Positions 8,004-15,956 of a DNA stretch of 64,000 bases are shown here, one piece after another. The stretch's first letter is position 1. Every line of letters begins with the position of its first letter. A model generated the notes under the pieces. It saw only the letters and a list, made by a program, of their open reading frames with translations. It made no database searches and was not told where the DNA came from. The stretch lies in assembly GCA_050331395.1 (NCBI GenBank), contig JBHJGX010000008.1, positions 26,568-90,567 of the forward strand. Direction: 5' to 3'. Source of the DNA: Thermohalobaculum sp050331395. GTDB lineage: Bacteria > Pseudomonadota > Alphaproteobacteria > Rhodobacterales > Rhodobacteraceae. A program made the translations under genes and the position numbers.

Positions 8004-8639
8004 ATGAACAAGATCGAAAAACCGGAGAGCCTCGAGATCGAGCGCGCGATCCCGTCCCGGCCGAGCGCCGAGGAGGCCGAAGATGCTGTCCGAACGCTCT
8101 TGCGCTGGGCCGGCGACGATCCCGACCGCGAAGGGTTGCTCGACACGCCGGGCCGGGTCGCGCGCGCCTACCGCGAGTGGTTCCGGGGTTACGAAGAAGA
8201 CCCGGTCGAAATGCTGCAGCGGACCTTCGAGGAAGTCGAAGGCTATGACGAGATGGTGACGCTGCGCGATATCCGCTTTGAGAGCTATTGCGAACATCAT
8301 CTGGCGCCGATCATCGGCAAGGCGCATGTCGCCTATATCCCGACCGATCGGGTGGTGGGCATCTCCAAGCTTGCACGGCTCGTGGACGCCTATGCCAAGC
8401 GCCTGCAGGTACAAGAGAAAATGACTGCGCAGATCGCCGGCACGCTCAACGACGTGCTGAAGCCCCGGGGCGTTGCCGTGGTCCTCGAAGGCGAGCACCA
8501 CTGCATGTCGACCCGCGGCGTGCACAAACCGGGCGTCTCTATGGTCACCTCGAAAATGCTCGGGCTCTTCCGAAGCGACCACCGCACGCGCAAGGAATTC
8601 CTCGATATCATCGGCAATCCAACGAACCGCCTCGGCTGA
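8004..8639 (+). CDS. folE: GTP cyclohydrolase I
   Basis: A 211-residue enzyme that opens GTP to 7,8-dihydroneopterin triphosphate, the first step towards tetrahydrofolate (and precursors of queuosine). Zinc ligands are Cys96 and His99 in SYCEHHL and Cys167 in EHHCMSTRGV, which also holds catalytic residues. GLLDTPGRVARAY and the KLARLVDAYAKRLQVQE helix are classic. The frame stays open far upstream, but the ATG at 8004 has an AAAGGGAC ribosome site and the family's usual N-terminus. The 275 bp between metZ and folE holds no gene that I can see. Confidence 0.97.
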   Translation: MNKIEKPESLEIERAIPSRPSAEEAEDAVRTLLRWAGDDPDREGLLDTPGRVARAYREWFRGYEEDPVEMLQRTFEEVEGYDEMVTLRDIRFESYCEHHLAPIIGKAHVAYIPTDRVVGISKLARLVDAYAKRLQVQEKMTAQIAGTLNDVLKPRGVAVVLEGEHHCMSTRGVHKPGVSMVTSKMLGLFRSDHRTRKEFLDIIGNPTNRLG

Positions 8640-8705
8640 CGGCGCGACCCGCGGCGTTGAGGCCGAGCGCGCCCCGACCTCGAACGCCCGCGCCCCTTGC
8701 GCCGC

Positions 8706-9752
8706 TCAGAACCGCTGATTGCCGGCCGGATCGACGATGCCGCCATCGCAATCCATATCGACCGGATCGGCGGCCCGGATCAGCGCGCCCATATCCGCAT
8801 CGGGCGAGATCGTGCCGCGAAGATGGATCCAGAGCTCCCCGACGAGCTCCCGTCCGCTGTCGCGATCGTCCACGCAGGCGATCCGGACGCGATCTCCGGC
8901 ACCTGCTCCGAAAGACGCATCAAAGGCCGCGCGGATCTCCGCGCCAGACAGAAACTGGCCGACATTGGCTTCGAAAAGCGCGCCGACCTCCGAGCCGTTC
9001 AGCTCGCCCATCAACCAGAGCGTGTCGTCGTAGTATTCGTCGGCCGCAGCGGTGCCGAAGGCAGCGGGCAAATAGCAGGTGCCGTGTTTGATCCATTCGT
9101 GGTGATGGAGGTGCGAGGCGACGCCGGGCATCGCGACCGCGAGCTCTCCAGCCGTCTCTGCGTCCACCTGGGGCGCCGGAAGCTGGTGCCAGGTCGAGGA
9201 TTTGTCCTTGCGCGCCACGTTTTCGGGAACGCCGCAATAGAAGAACCCGTTCGGCTGCGGCCAGAGCCCGTGGATCGAGAACTGCCGCACGGCGACCGGG
9301 AGATTGCCGTCGTTGAGCGCTTCGCACTCGTCTTTGCCGGGCTTCGTCTCGCAAAAGGCGGGCTGCCAGCTCGCGGTCAGCAGGTTCTCGGTGGATTCCA
9401 CCGTGGCAGGCGGGTTCCGGAACGGACCGTTACCGTTCTGCGGAGTGCCGGACGGCGTCGCGACCTTCACATGTACGCCGCAATTCGCCTCGACCCAGCG
9501 GTCGCGCCCGCTGGCAGTCTGAGGCATGCGGATCTGGAAATGCGTGTGGTCCGCCTTGTTCTTTCCGAGGATGTCGTAGGCGCGGCGGACCACGGTCTCG
9601 GGCATCCCCGGATCGTCGATGTCGTCAATGCGCATGCCGGCGGGACATGCGTCGAGAGCGATGAAATAGCCGTCGAGCGGGACAAAAGCGGGGGCGTTGG
9701 CCGGCACGAGGGCGAGGCCGAGCGTGGCGACGAGAGCGGCGGTGCGGGTCAT
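8706..9752 (-). CDS. Secreted ribonuclease T2 family protein
   Basis: A 348-residue protein with a signal peptide (about 1-22). Both conserved active-site segments are present: CAS I as SIHGLWPQ with His161, and CAS II as HHHEWIKHGTCY with Glu219 and His223. These histidines and the glutamate do the acid-base cleavage of RNA through a 2',3'-cyclic phosphate. Several cysteines (35, 91, 134, 143, 173, 226 and others) fit disulfides in the periplasm or outside. An insert of about 130 residues precedes CAS I and is longer than in enterobacterial RNase I. It probably serves RNA scavenging. Convergent with folE. Confidence 0.92.
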   Translation of the reverse strand: MTRTAALVATLGLALVPANAPAFVPLDGYFIALDACPAGMRIDDIDDPGMPETVVRRAYDILGKNKADHTHFQIRMPQTASGRDRWVEANCGVHVKVATPSGTPQNGNGPFRNPPATVESTENLLTASWQPAFCETKPGKDECEALNDGNLPVAVRQFSIHGLWPQPNGFFYCGVPENVARKDKSSTWHQLPAPQVDAETAGELAVAMPGVASHLHHHEWIKHGTCYLPAAFGTAAADEYYDDTLWLMGELNGSEVGALFEANVGQFLSGAEIRAAFDASFGAGAGDRVRIACVDDRDSGRELVGELWIHLRGTISPDADMGALIRAADPVDMDCDGGIVDPAGNQRF

Positions 9753-9841
9753 GGGGGCTCCTCCCGAGGGTTGGCATCGGGCGGAGCCTTACCACGGCGG
9801 GGCCGGCGCGGCCCGTGACCGCGCGCACAGACGACCGCGGC

Positions 9842-10420
9842 TCAGGCGGCGAGCGCGTCGATCTCAGCCTGAGCCTCTTCGGTCGCATCCTCACGCATCA
9901 TCTGCCGGTCGGCCTTCACCACGCGGATATCGTTGATGCCGATGAAGCCGAGCGCGTGGCGCAGATAGGGCGTCGCAAAGTCGATCCCGCTGTCGACCTC
10001 GGTGCCGCCCGAGGCGACGACGACGATGGCACGTTTGCCGGTCAGGAGGCCGACGGGGCCGCTCTCGGTATAGCGAAAGGTCACGCGGGCCCGAGCCACC
10101 TGGTCGATCCAGGCCTTGAGCGCGGCCGGCACGCCGAAATTGTAAACCGGTAGACCGATCACGAGGGTATCGGCGGCGCGCAACTCCTCGATGAGCGCGT
10201 CCGAGACCGAAAGCGCCGCGCGCTGGGCGTCGGTGCGGTCCTCGGCCAGGGTGAAATTGGCGCCGATCCAGGCCTCGTCGACCAACGGCACGCCGTCGGC
10301 GAGGTCGCGCGCGATCATCCGGTCGGGGCCGAGCTTCGCGACGATCCGGTCGGCAAGTGCCCGGGTCACCGAGCCCTCGCGGCGCATGCTGGCGTCTATT
10401 CTCAAAACGGTGCGGGTCAT
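9842..10420 (-). CDS. azoR: FMN-dependent NADH-azoreductase
   Basis: A 192-residue flavodoxin-fold protein. The start VLRIDASMRREGSVTRALAD matches the phosphate-binding loop of AzoR, LVIGLPVYNFGVPAALKAWID binds the flavin ring and is nearly invariant in the family, and VVASGGTEVDSGIDFATPYLRHALGFIGI closes the site. It reduces quinones and azo compounds with NADH, usually against electrophile stress. It is divergent from a LysR regulator whose gene starts 111 bp away, the usual arrangement for a LysR-controlled azoR. GAGGAG ribosome site. Confidence 0.93.
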   Translation of the reverse strand: MTRTVLRIDASMRREGSVTRALADRIVAKLGPDRMIARDLADGVPLVDEAWIGANFTLAEDRTDAQRAALSVSDALIEELRAADTLVIGLPVYNFGVPAALKAWIDQVARARVTFRYTESGPVGLLTGKRAIVVVASGGTEVDSGIDFATPYLRHALGFIGINDIRVVKADRQMMREDATEEAQAEIDALAA

Positions 10421-10440
10421 TTTCGTCTCCTCACATGGCG

Positions 10441-10513
10441 GTCATCTGACGCCGGAGATGACCCTTGCGCGCGTGAGAAGTAGAGGCGGATAAAGAAAGA
10501 GATCGTTGCGATC
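10441..10513. promoter_or_regulatory. Two palindromes in the azoR-lysR divergent promoter
   Basis: GTCATCT-N8-AGATGAC (10441-10462, perfect 7-bp arms) lies next to the azoR start, and GATCG-N3-CGATC (10501-10513) is close to the regulator start. Either could be the operator of the divergently encoded LysR protein; the second has the T-N11-A-like spacing less clearly. Which one is bound is an inference. Confidence 0.5.
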
Positions 10514-10531
10514 ACAGCAAAGGGACGACCG

Positions 10532-11443
10532 ATGGACCGGTTCGAAGACATGCGTTGTTTTGCTCAGGTCGCCGAGACGCAAAGCGTGACCAAGGCGGCC
10601 GAACAGCTCGGCCTCGCGCCGTCTGCGGTCAGCCGGCGGCTCAAGGACCTGGAGACGCGTCTCGGCGCGCAATTGCTCACGCGGACGACGCGGCGCATGA
10701 GCCTGACCGAGGCGGGACAGGTCTTCTATCGCCGGGCGAGCCGGATCTTGCGGGACGTGGACGACGCCGAGGCGGAGGTGTCCGACGAGAGCCATCGGTT
10801 GGCGGGCCCACTCCGGGTCGCGGCGCCGCTCACGTTCGGCATCGCCCATCTCGCGCCGCAGCTCGTCGCCTTTGCCGAGGCCCATCCCGAGGTGGTCATC
10901 GATCTCGATCTGTCCGACCGGCAAGTGGATCTGGTCGGCGAGGGCTTCGATCTGGCGTTGCGGATCGGCACGTTGAAAGACAGTTCGCTCATCGCCCGCA
11001 AGATCGGCGATGTGAGCATGGTGCTCTGCGCGTCGCCCGACTTTCTCGCCCGACACGGCCCGGTGACCGCGCCGGAGCGGCTCGCCGAGCTGCCGGGCCT
11101 CGGCTATGCGGGCAGCCAGCGGCCGGATATCTGGCGTTACCGGGCGTCGGACGGCACCGAGGCGAGCGTGCAGGTCCCGCTGCGGATGCGGGCGAACAAC
11201 GGCTCGGTGCTTCGCGAGGCGGCGATCCGCGGGCTCGGCGTGACCTTGCAGCCGTCCTTTATCGTGCACGACGCGTTGGCAGACGGGCGCCTCCTGCGCA
11301 TCGATGCGGGTGTGGAGTGGCCGGGTGTCGCGATCCATACCGTCTATCCGGAGACCCGCCACCTGACCGCCAAAGCGCGGGCCTTCATCGATTTCATGCG
11401 AGCAAAGCTCGACAGCGCACCCTATTGGGAGGCGGGACTTTAG
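10532..11443 (+). CDS. LysR-family transcriptional regulator
   Basis: A 303-residue protein. The N-terminal winged helix (1-60) has the standard FAQVAETQSVTKAAEQLGLAPSAVSRRLKDLE pattern, followed by a linker helix and a LysR substrate-binding domain (about 90-295, PLRVAAPLTFG to the end). Best match is the AaeR/DhcR-like group that controls neighbouring redox genes. It probably senses a small aromatic or quinone-like ligand and controls the divergent azoR, though that is inferred from position only. The start with AAAGGGA ribosome site fits the family. Confidence 0.93.
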   Translation: MDRFEDMRCFAQVAETQSVTKAAEQLGLAPSAVSRRLKDLETRLGAQLLTRTTRRMSLTEAGQVFYRRASRILRDVDDAEAEVSDESHRLAGPLRVAAPLTFGIAHLAPQLVAFAEAHPEVVIDLDLSDRQVDLVGEGFDLALRIGTLKDSSLIARKIGDVSMVLCASPDFLARHGPVTAPERLAELPGLGYAGSQRPDIWRYRASDGTEASVQVPLRMRANNGSVLREAAIRGLGVTLQPSFIVHDALADGRLLRIDAGVEWPGVAIHTVYPETRHLTAKARAFIDFMRAKLDSAPYWEAGL

Positions 11444-11446
11444 CCT

Positions 11447-12673
11447 TCAGCCGATCCCGATCTGGCCGAGCACCTTGGGGATCTTGGATTTGACCTTGAA
11501 GAACCCCGCGGTCGCGGAGGGCCACGTGAGCGTGTCCCAGTCGCGCCGCACTTCGGCAAGCCGGATACCCGCATCGCCGAGGGGCCGCTCGGCTTCGTCC
11601 AACCAATCGCGGACGGGCCCGACGGGCACGAAGGGCGTCACCACCTGCTCGGCCCCCTGCGCCCGCGCCCAGTCGGCCAGGCTCGCGGGGTCGCCGGCTG
11701 CGAGCCAATGGGGCGCCCGCTCCAACCGGTCGGCCGCATCCATGAGCGCACCGTGGTCGAACGCGCCCACATGGTCGGCCACGTCGCGCGGAGAGCGCAG
11801 CGCCGGCGCCTCGAGCGCGGCAACGCCGAGCAGCCCGTCGGTGGCGATCAGCTCCTCGGGCCGGCAGTCTTCCTCGGTGATGAGGAGAACGGTGGGACGG
11901 GTCGGCTCGAACGGCTCGGGCAAGCGGGGCGGCGCATGGGGCGGGGTTTCGCCATGCTCTTCGAGGGGAACAGCGGCCTCGTTGATCTCGCGCGGCTCCG
12001 GCTGAAAGCGATTTCGGGTAAATTTCGCGATATTCCAAGCTTGTGCGGAATAATTCTTACCTTTTGTGTGAAGCCCAGCCACCCAGCGCCAGCCGAGCGT
12101 GTTCGACGCCGGGTCGCCGTCGAGCAGGTGACGCAAGAAAAAATCCGCGCCGACACGCCAAGGCAGCTCGAGCGTGAAGATCCAGAGCGACGCGAACCAC
12201 ATCCGCGCATGATTGTGCAGATAACCGGTCTCGACGAGCTCTTCGGCCCAGGCGTCGAAACAGTCGAGCCCGGTGCGGCCCTCCTCGGCTTGCGCGATGC
12301 GTTTGGCGAGCGCCCGGTCCCCGGCGATAGCGTCCAAATCGCGGGCGAGACCGGCCCGATAGGCCATCCAGACGCTGGGACGCCCTTCGAGCCAGCCCTT
12401 GAAGTAAGTCCGCCAAAAAACCTCCTGGACGAACTTCTCGCAAGCCGAAAGGGGGAACTCGGAGAGCGCCATCCGCACCGCCTCCTCCTCGGTGACGAGA
12501 CGCCGGCGGATATAGGGCGAGAGCGTCGAGACCGCCGTGTGCCGCCCGGGGCCGTTGTCGTAGTTCCGACCCTTCGCATAGCGACTGCCCATATTCGGGC
12601 GGAACGCCTCGAGCCGGGCTAGACCGGCGCTGCGGGTGGGTTGCTCGGCGGCGAGGCTCGCGATCTGATCCAT
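11447..12673 (-). CDS. Photolyase/cryptochrome-like protein with permuted domain order
   Basis: A 408-residue protein. Residues about 1-235 are the FAD-binding half of DNA photolyases (GRNYDNGPGRHTAVSTLSPYI, then VQEVFWRTYFKGWLEGRP, GYLHNHARMWFASLWI, and DPASNTLGWRWVAGLHTKGKNY). In photolyases this half is C-terminal. Here it comes first, and the last ~160 residues (from PTVLLITEEDCRP) look like an alpha/beta antenna-type domain ending in WPSATAGFFKVKSKIPKVL. It may repair DNA or sense light, but key DNA-contact residues cannot be judged by eye. It is the last gene of an operon with DUF427 and a membrane methyltransferase-like gene. AGAGGAAG ribosome site. Confidence 0.8.
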   Translation of the reverse strand: MDQIASLAAEQPTRSAGLARLEAFRPNMGSRYAKGRNYDNGPGRHTAVSTLSPYIRRRLVTEEEAVRMALSEFPLSACEKFVQEVFWRTYFKGWLEGRPSVWMAYRAGLARDLDAIAGDRALAKRIAQAEEGRTGLDCFDAWAEELVETGYLHNHARMWFASLWIFTLELPWRVGADFFLRHLLDGDPASNTLGWRWVAGLHTKGKNYSAQAWNIAKFTRNRFQPEPREINEAAVPLEEHGETPPHAPPRLPEPFEPTRPTVLLITEEDCRPEELIATDGLLGVAALEAPALRSPRDVADHVGAFDHGALMDAADRLERAPHWLAAGDPASLADWARAQGAEQVVTPFVPVGPVRDWLDEAERPLGDAGIRLAEVRRDWDTLTWPSATAGFFKVKSKIPKVLGQIGIG

Positions 12674-12704
12674 GGGGCTTCCTCTCGTCTCGGCCCGCCC
12701 GGGC

Positions 12705-13187
12705 TCACCAGAACCGCGTGCCGGGCGGACCCTTGAACGGACCGGTGATCCGGTCGGTAATCCAGCCGCCATAGAACGCGCTCTCCTGCGGGCGGACCTG
12801 GTCGGTGCCGACCCAAGCCTGATCGACGCGATCGGCGTAGAAGGCGAAATAGCCCGCGATTGCGCGGTATCCCGCGGCGGGCTCCGGATAGGACCAAGCC
12901 GCCCGCTCGGACCGGCGCGCGCCGATCTCCAGCGTCCAATACTGCGCCTGGCCCTTGAACTCGCACCACGTCGCGCCGGCGGCAGGCGTCAGCACGCGGG
13001 TATCCACGTCCTCGGGCGGGAAGTAATAGACGGGCGGATGCGACGTCTCGAGCACGCGATAGGCGCGGGTCGTCTCGGCGAAAAAGCGCCCTGCGAAGAG
13101 CACCGTCAACCGCTCGGGCACGGGTTCGAGCCGCGGCGGGCGAGGATAGTCCCAAACGGATTCGGTCGGCCGCGTCTTGACGGTCAT
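12705..13187 (-). CDS. DUF427-family protein
   Basis: A 160-residue soluble protein with the DUF427 features: GRFFAETTRAYRVLETSHPPVYYFPPEDV, then a GATWCEFKGQAQYW core and a WSYPEP..G motif. The fold is a small beta-tent; the biochemical role is unknown. It overlaps the preceding gene by 4 bp (ATGA), so the two are translationally coupled, and the photolyase-like gene follows after 31 bp. This link with a flavoprotein is seen in many alphaproteobacteria and hints at a light or redox context. The long open frame upstream is the out-of-frame shadow of the preceding gene. Confidence 0.88.
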   Translation of the reverse strand: MTVKTRPTESVWDYPRPPRLEPVPERLTVLFAGRFFAETTRAYRVLETSHPPVYYFPPEDVDTRVLTPAAGATWCEFKGQAQYWTLEIGARRSERAAWSYPEPAAGYRAIAGYFAFYADRVDQAWVGTDQVRPQESAFYGGWITDRITGPFKGPPGTRFW

Positions 13188-13933
13188 CGGGGATCCTCCC
13201 GGCGGGATCTGGGAAAAGGCAGCCAATAGGGCACGCGGGCCCGATATGCGTCGAAGCGCGCCCCGAAGATGTGCCGAAACCGGCGCTCCTTGAAGAGCGG
13301 CCCGATGAGGCAATAGCCCGTAAGAACCACGGCAAGCAGCAGCTGGTCGGGCGTCCAGACGGGCACGGTCCACAGCGTCAGCGCAAAGCTCACATAGATC
13401 GGCTGACGCACCAGGCGAAAAAGCCCCGTGGTCGGCATGTCCGGGAAGACGGGCTCGATCCCGCGCCAGAGCGAGGTCCAGCCGAGGAGGCCCGACTGCA
13501 CCTCCACCCCCGCATCGAAGGATGCCTTCAAGAGCAAGAGCCAGGACACGCCGTAAAGGCCCGAGAGCGTCCAAAAGGCGAGCCCCTCCGCCTCCCACCA
13601 GACGATGCCGGACGGCGTCCAGAGCGCAAACAACAGAAAGAGCTGTGCCGAGGCGAGGATCACATAGGTGGTCGGCGCCAGGGTCTTTCCCGTCCCCCCG
13701 GGCGCGAGGCGCGCGAGCAACCGGCGCCCGGGCGGCGACAGAAGCGCCGAGTGGCCGACGGCGAACTGGAGAGCGAGCGCGAGGTTCACCGCCCAGGACC
13801 ATGGCTCGGGCACGCGGCCAAAGCCGTACTGCATCCCGAAGAACATCTGGCCGATCATCAGAGCGACGGCCACGCCAAAGAGCGCATGGCAGACGGCCCC
13901 ATAGCCGAGCGCGGTGAGGTGGCGGGAATGCAT
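13184..13933 (-). CDS. Membrane protein of the PEMT/ICMT (NnrU-like) methyltransferase type
   Basis: A protein of about 249 residues with roughly six membrane helices. The C-terminal LFRLVRQPIYVSFALTLW followed by LFKERRFRHIFGARFDAYRARVPYWLPF matches the isoprenylcysteine/phospholipid methyltransferase signature (RxPxY, later E-R and YxxR). These bind SAM at the membrane face and methylate lipids or prenylated substrates. The substrate here is unknown. First gene of the DUF427/photolyase-like operon. I take the ATG at 13933 rather than the longer frame to 13960. Confidence 0.75.
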   Translation of the reverse strand: MHSRHLTALGYGAVCHALFGVAVALMIGQMFFGMQYGFGRVPEPWSWAVNLALALQFAVGHSALLSPPGRRLLARLAPGGTGKTLAPTTYVILASAQLFLLFALWTPSGIVWWEAEGLAFWTLSGLYGVSWLLLLKASFDAGVEVQSGLLGWTSLWRGIEPVFPDMPTTGLFRLVRQPIYVSFALTLWTVPVWTPDQLLLAVVLTGYCLIGPLFKERRFRHIFGARFDAYRARVPYWLPFPRSRREDPR

Positions 13934-14094
13934 CGGTCGGACCCTCCGGCGTTGCAGCACCGCCGCAGATATGGCCCGCGCGGCGTCTGTCCATCGACGG
14001 GCCCCGGGGCAGGACGCCGCGGGCCGGGCTTGGCCGCCCGCTCGTTTCCCGTTATAGGCGATGTCCAGTTGCCGTTAGCCCGCGGGGCCCCTCC

Positions 14095-15525
14095 ATGCTC
14101 GTCGTGGATCTCGACCGGAGCCTCGTCCGGACCGACCTGCTTCACGAGAACCTGATTGCCGCGCTCGCCGCAGACCCGCAGGCGACGCTTTGGGCCCTGT
14201 TGCGCTTGGCGGACGGCAAGGCCGCGTTCAAAGCCCGGCTCGCCGACATCGTGCGCCCCGATATTCCGTCGCTGCCTTTCGAACCGGCGGTGATCGCCGA
14301 GATCGAAGCCGCCCGCGCAACCGGCGAACGGGTGGCGCTCGTCTCGGCCTCCGATCGACGTCTGGTGCAGGCGGTGGCGGACCATCTCGGTCTTTTCGAC
14401 GAGGCGCATGGCTCGGACGGCACGCGCAATCTGGGCGGGGCGGAGAAGGCCGCATTCCTGGTCGAGCGCTTCGGGGCGAGGGGCTTCGCCTATGTGGGCG
14501 ACCACCCCAAGGATGTGGCGGTCTGGGAGCACTCGGCGCGCGCGGTCACCGTGGGTGCGCCCCCGGCGCTCCGGACGGCTGCGGAACGAGCGGCACCCGA
14601 GGCGACCCACCTGGCGCCGCCAGCGGTGGGCTTGGCCCGGGCCCGGCCCTACGTCAAGGCGCTCCGCCCGCATCAGTGGCTGAAAAACCTGCTGATTTTC
14701 CTGCCGCTTCTGGCCGCGCACAGCCTCGCGCCCGGTGCCTGGTGGGCCGCCGCCCTCGCTTTCCTCTGCTTCTCGCTAACCGCCTCGAGCGCCTATGTGC
14801 TGAACGACCTGCTCGACCTCAGCGCCGACCGGGCGCATCCTCGCAAGAGCCGGCGGCCGTTCGCGAGCGGCGCGGTCCCGGTGATGCACGGGCTCATCAT
14901 GGCGCCCGGGCTCTTGATCGCCGCATTTGGGATTGCCGCCATCGGCGAGCCGTGGCCGTTCCTCGTGGTGCTGCTCGGTTACTTTGTGCTGACGGTCGCC
15001 TATTCCTTCGTCCTCAAGCGACGCCTCATCATCGATATCGTCACGCTCGCCGTGCTCTACACGGTGCGGGTGATCGCCGGCGCCGCAGCGGCGGGCGTGG
15101 CGCTGTCGCCGTGGATGCTCGGCTTCTCCGGCTTCCTCTTCCTCGCGCTCGCGGCGATCAAACGGCAGGCGGAACTCGTCGACGGGGTGCGCCGGGGCAA
15201 GGTCCGGGCATCGGGCCGGGCCTATCACGTGGACGATTTGCCGGTGGTCACGATGATGGCGGTCGGCGCGGCCTATACCGCGGCGCTCGTTTTCGCGCTC
15301 TATATCAACTCGGAGGCGGTGGTGGCGCTCTATCGGGCGCCCGAGGCGCTTTGGCTCGCCATGCCGGTGCTCATCTACTGGATCAGCCGGGCCATTCTGC
15401 TCGCCCATCGGGGCGAGATGCCCGACGATCCGGTGCTCTTCGCGGTTAAGGATCGGGTGAGCCTCGGCTGCGGCGCGCTCGTGCTTGCGGCGGGCCTCGT
15501 CGCCACCCTCGGGCTCGGCCCATGA
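14095..15525 (+). CDS. HAD-UbiA fusion: putative polyprenyl-phosphate phosphoribosyltransferase
   Basis: A 476-residue fusion. Residues 1-170 are a HAD-type phosphatase domain: motif I DLDRSLVRTD, motif II LVSASD, and motif IV YVGDHPKDVAVWE. From about 185 on is a UbiA membrane domain with 8-9 helices, the Mg-binding NDLLDLSADRAHP, and a second site near IIDIVTLA. The nearest functional parallel is mycobacterial DPPR synthase, which joins PRPP-derived ribose 5-phosphate to decaprenyl phosphate. The HAD part could then remove the 5-phosphate, giving polyprenyl-phosphoryl-ribose. That assignment rests on the DprE1/DprE2 homologues a few genes away. It overlaps gtrA by 4 bp. Confidence 0.85.
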   Translation: MLVVDLDRSLVRTDLLHENLIAALAADPQATLWALLRLADGKAAFKARLADIVRPDIPSLPFEPAVIAEIEAARATGERVALVSASDRRLVQAVADHLGLFDEAHGSDGTRNLGGAEKAAFLVERFGARGFAYVGDHPKDVAVWEHSARAVTVGAPPALRTAAERAAPEATHLAPPAVGLARARPYVKALRPHQWLKNLLIFLPLLAAHSLAPGAWWAAALAFLCFSLTASSAYVLNDLLDLSADRAHPRKSRRPFASGAVPVMHGLIMAPGLLIAAFGIAAIGEPWPFLVVLLGYFVLTVAYSFVLKRRLIIDIVTLAVLYTVRVIAGAAAAGVALSPWMLGFSGFLFLALAAIKRQAELVDGVRRGKVRASGRAYHVDDLPVVTMMAVGAAYTAALVFALYINSEAVVALYRAPEALWLAMPVLIYWISRAILLAHRGEMPDDPVLFAVKDRVSLGCGALVLAAGLVATLGLGP

Positions 15526-15956
15526 GCCTCGTCCGGCTCGCCTCGCTCTATGCGCTTTTCGCCGTCGTCTCGACGCTCGCGAACCTCGCAGCCCAAAACG
15601 CGGTCGCCGCCGTCGCCCCGCCCGCTCCCGGCACGCTCGACGCGAACTATTGGATCGCCCTCGCGATCGGCACGGGCGTTGGTCTCGTGGTCAAATACCT
15701 GCTCGACAAACGCTGGATCTTCGCGGATCGGAGCCGGGGCGTTGCCGCGCACGGCCGGAAGTTTTCGCTCTATACGCTCATGGGGGTCGGCACGACGGTG
15801 ATTTTTTGGGGCACCCAGTCGGCGTTTTTCCTGATCGGCGGGACCGAGACGGCGCGCGATGCGGGCACGGTCGTGGGCCTCGGGATCGGCTATCTGATCA
15901 AGTACCAGCTCGACAAACGCTATGTCTTCCGACCGGCCCGGTCAGGGGCGGAATAG
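15522..15956 (+). CDS. GtrA-family small membrane protein
   Basis: A 144-residue protein with four membrane helices and the GtrA-type repeats: an N-terminal YALFAVVSTLANLAAQNAV helix pair, VKYLLDKRWIF, and a closing VKYLLDKRWIF-like YLIKYQLDKRYVF. GtrA proteins help polyprenyl-linked sugars across the inner membrane or recruit the transferase. In mycobacteria the GtrA-like Rv3789 sits beside dprE1, and a similar set is found here. ATGA overlap couples it to the HAD-UbiA gene. Its end overlaps the convergent GT39-type gene by 15 bp. Confidence 0.9.
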   Translation: MSLVRLASLYALFAVVSTLANLAAQNAVAAVAPPAPGTLDANYWIALAIGTGVGLVVKYLLDKRWIFADRSRGVAAHGRKFSLYTLMGVGTTVIFWGTQSAFFLIGGTETARDAGTVVGLGIGYLIKYQLDKRYVFRPARSGAE

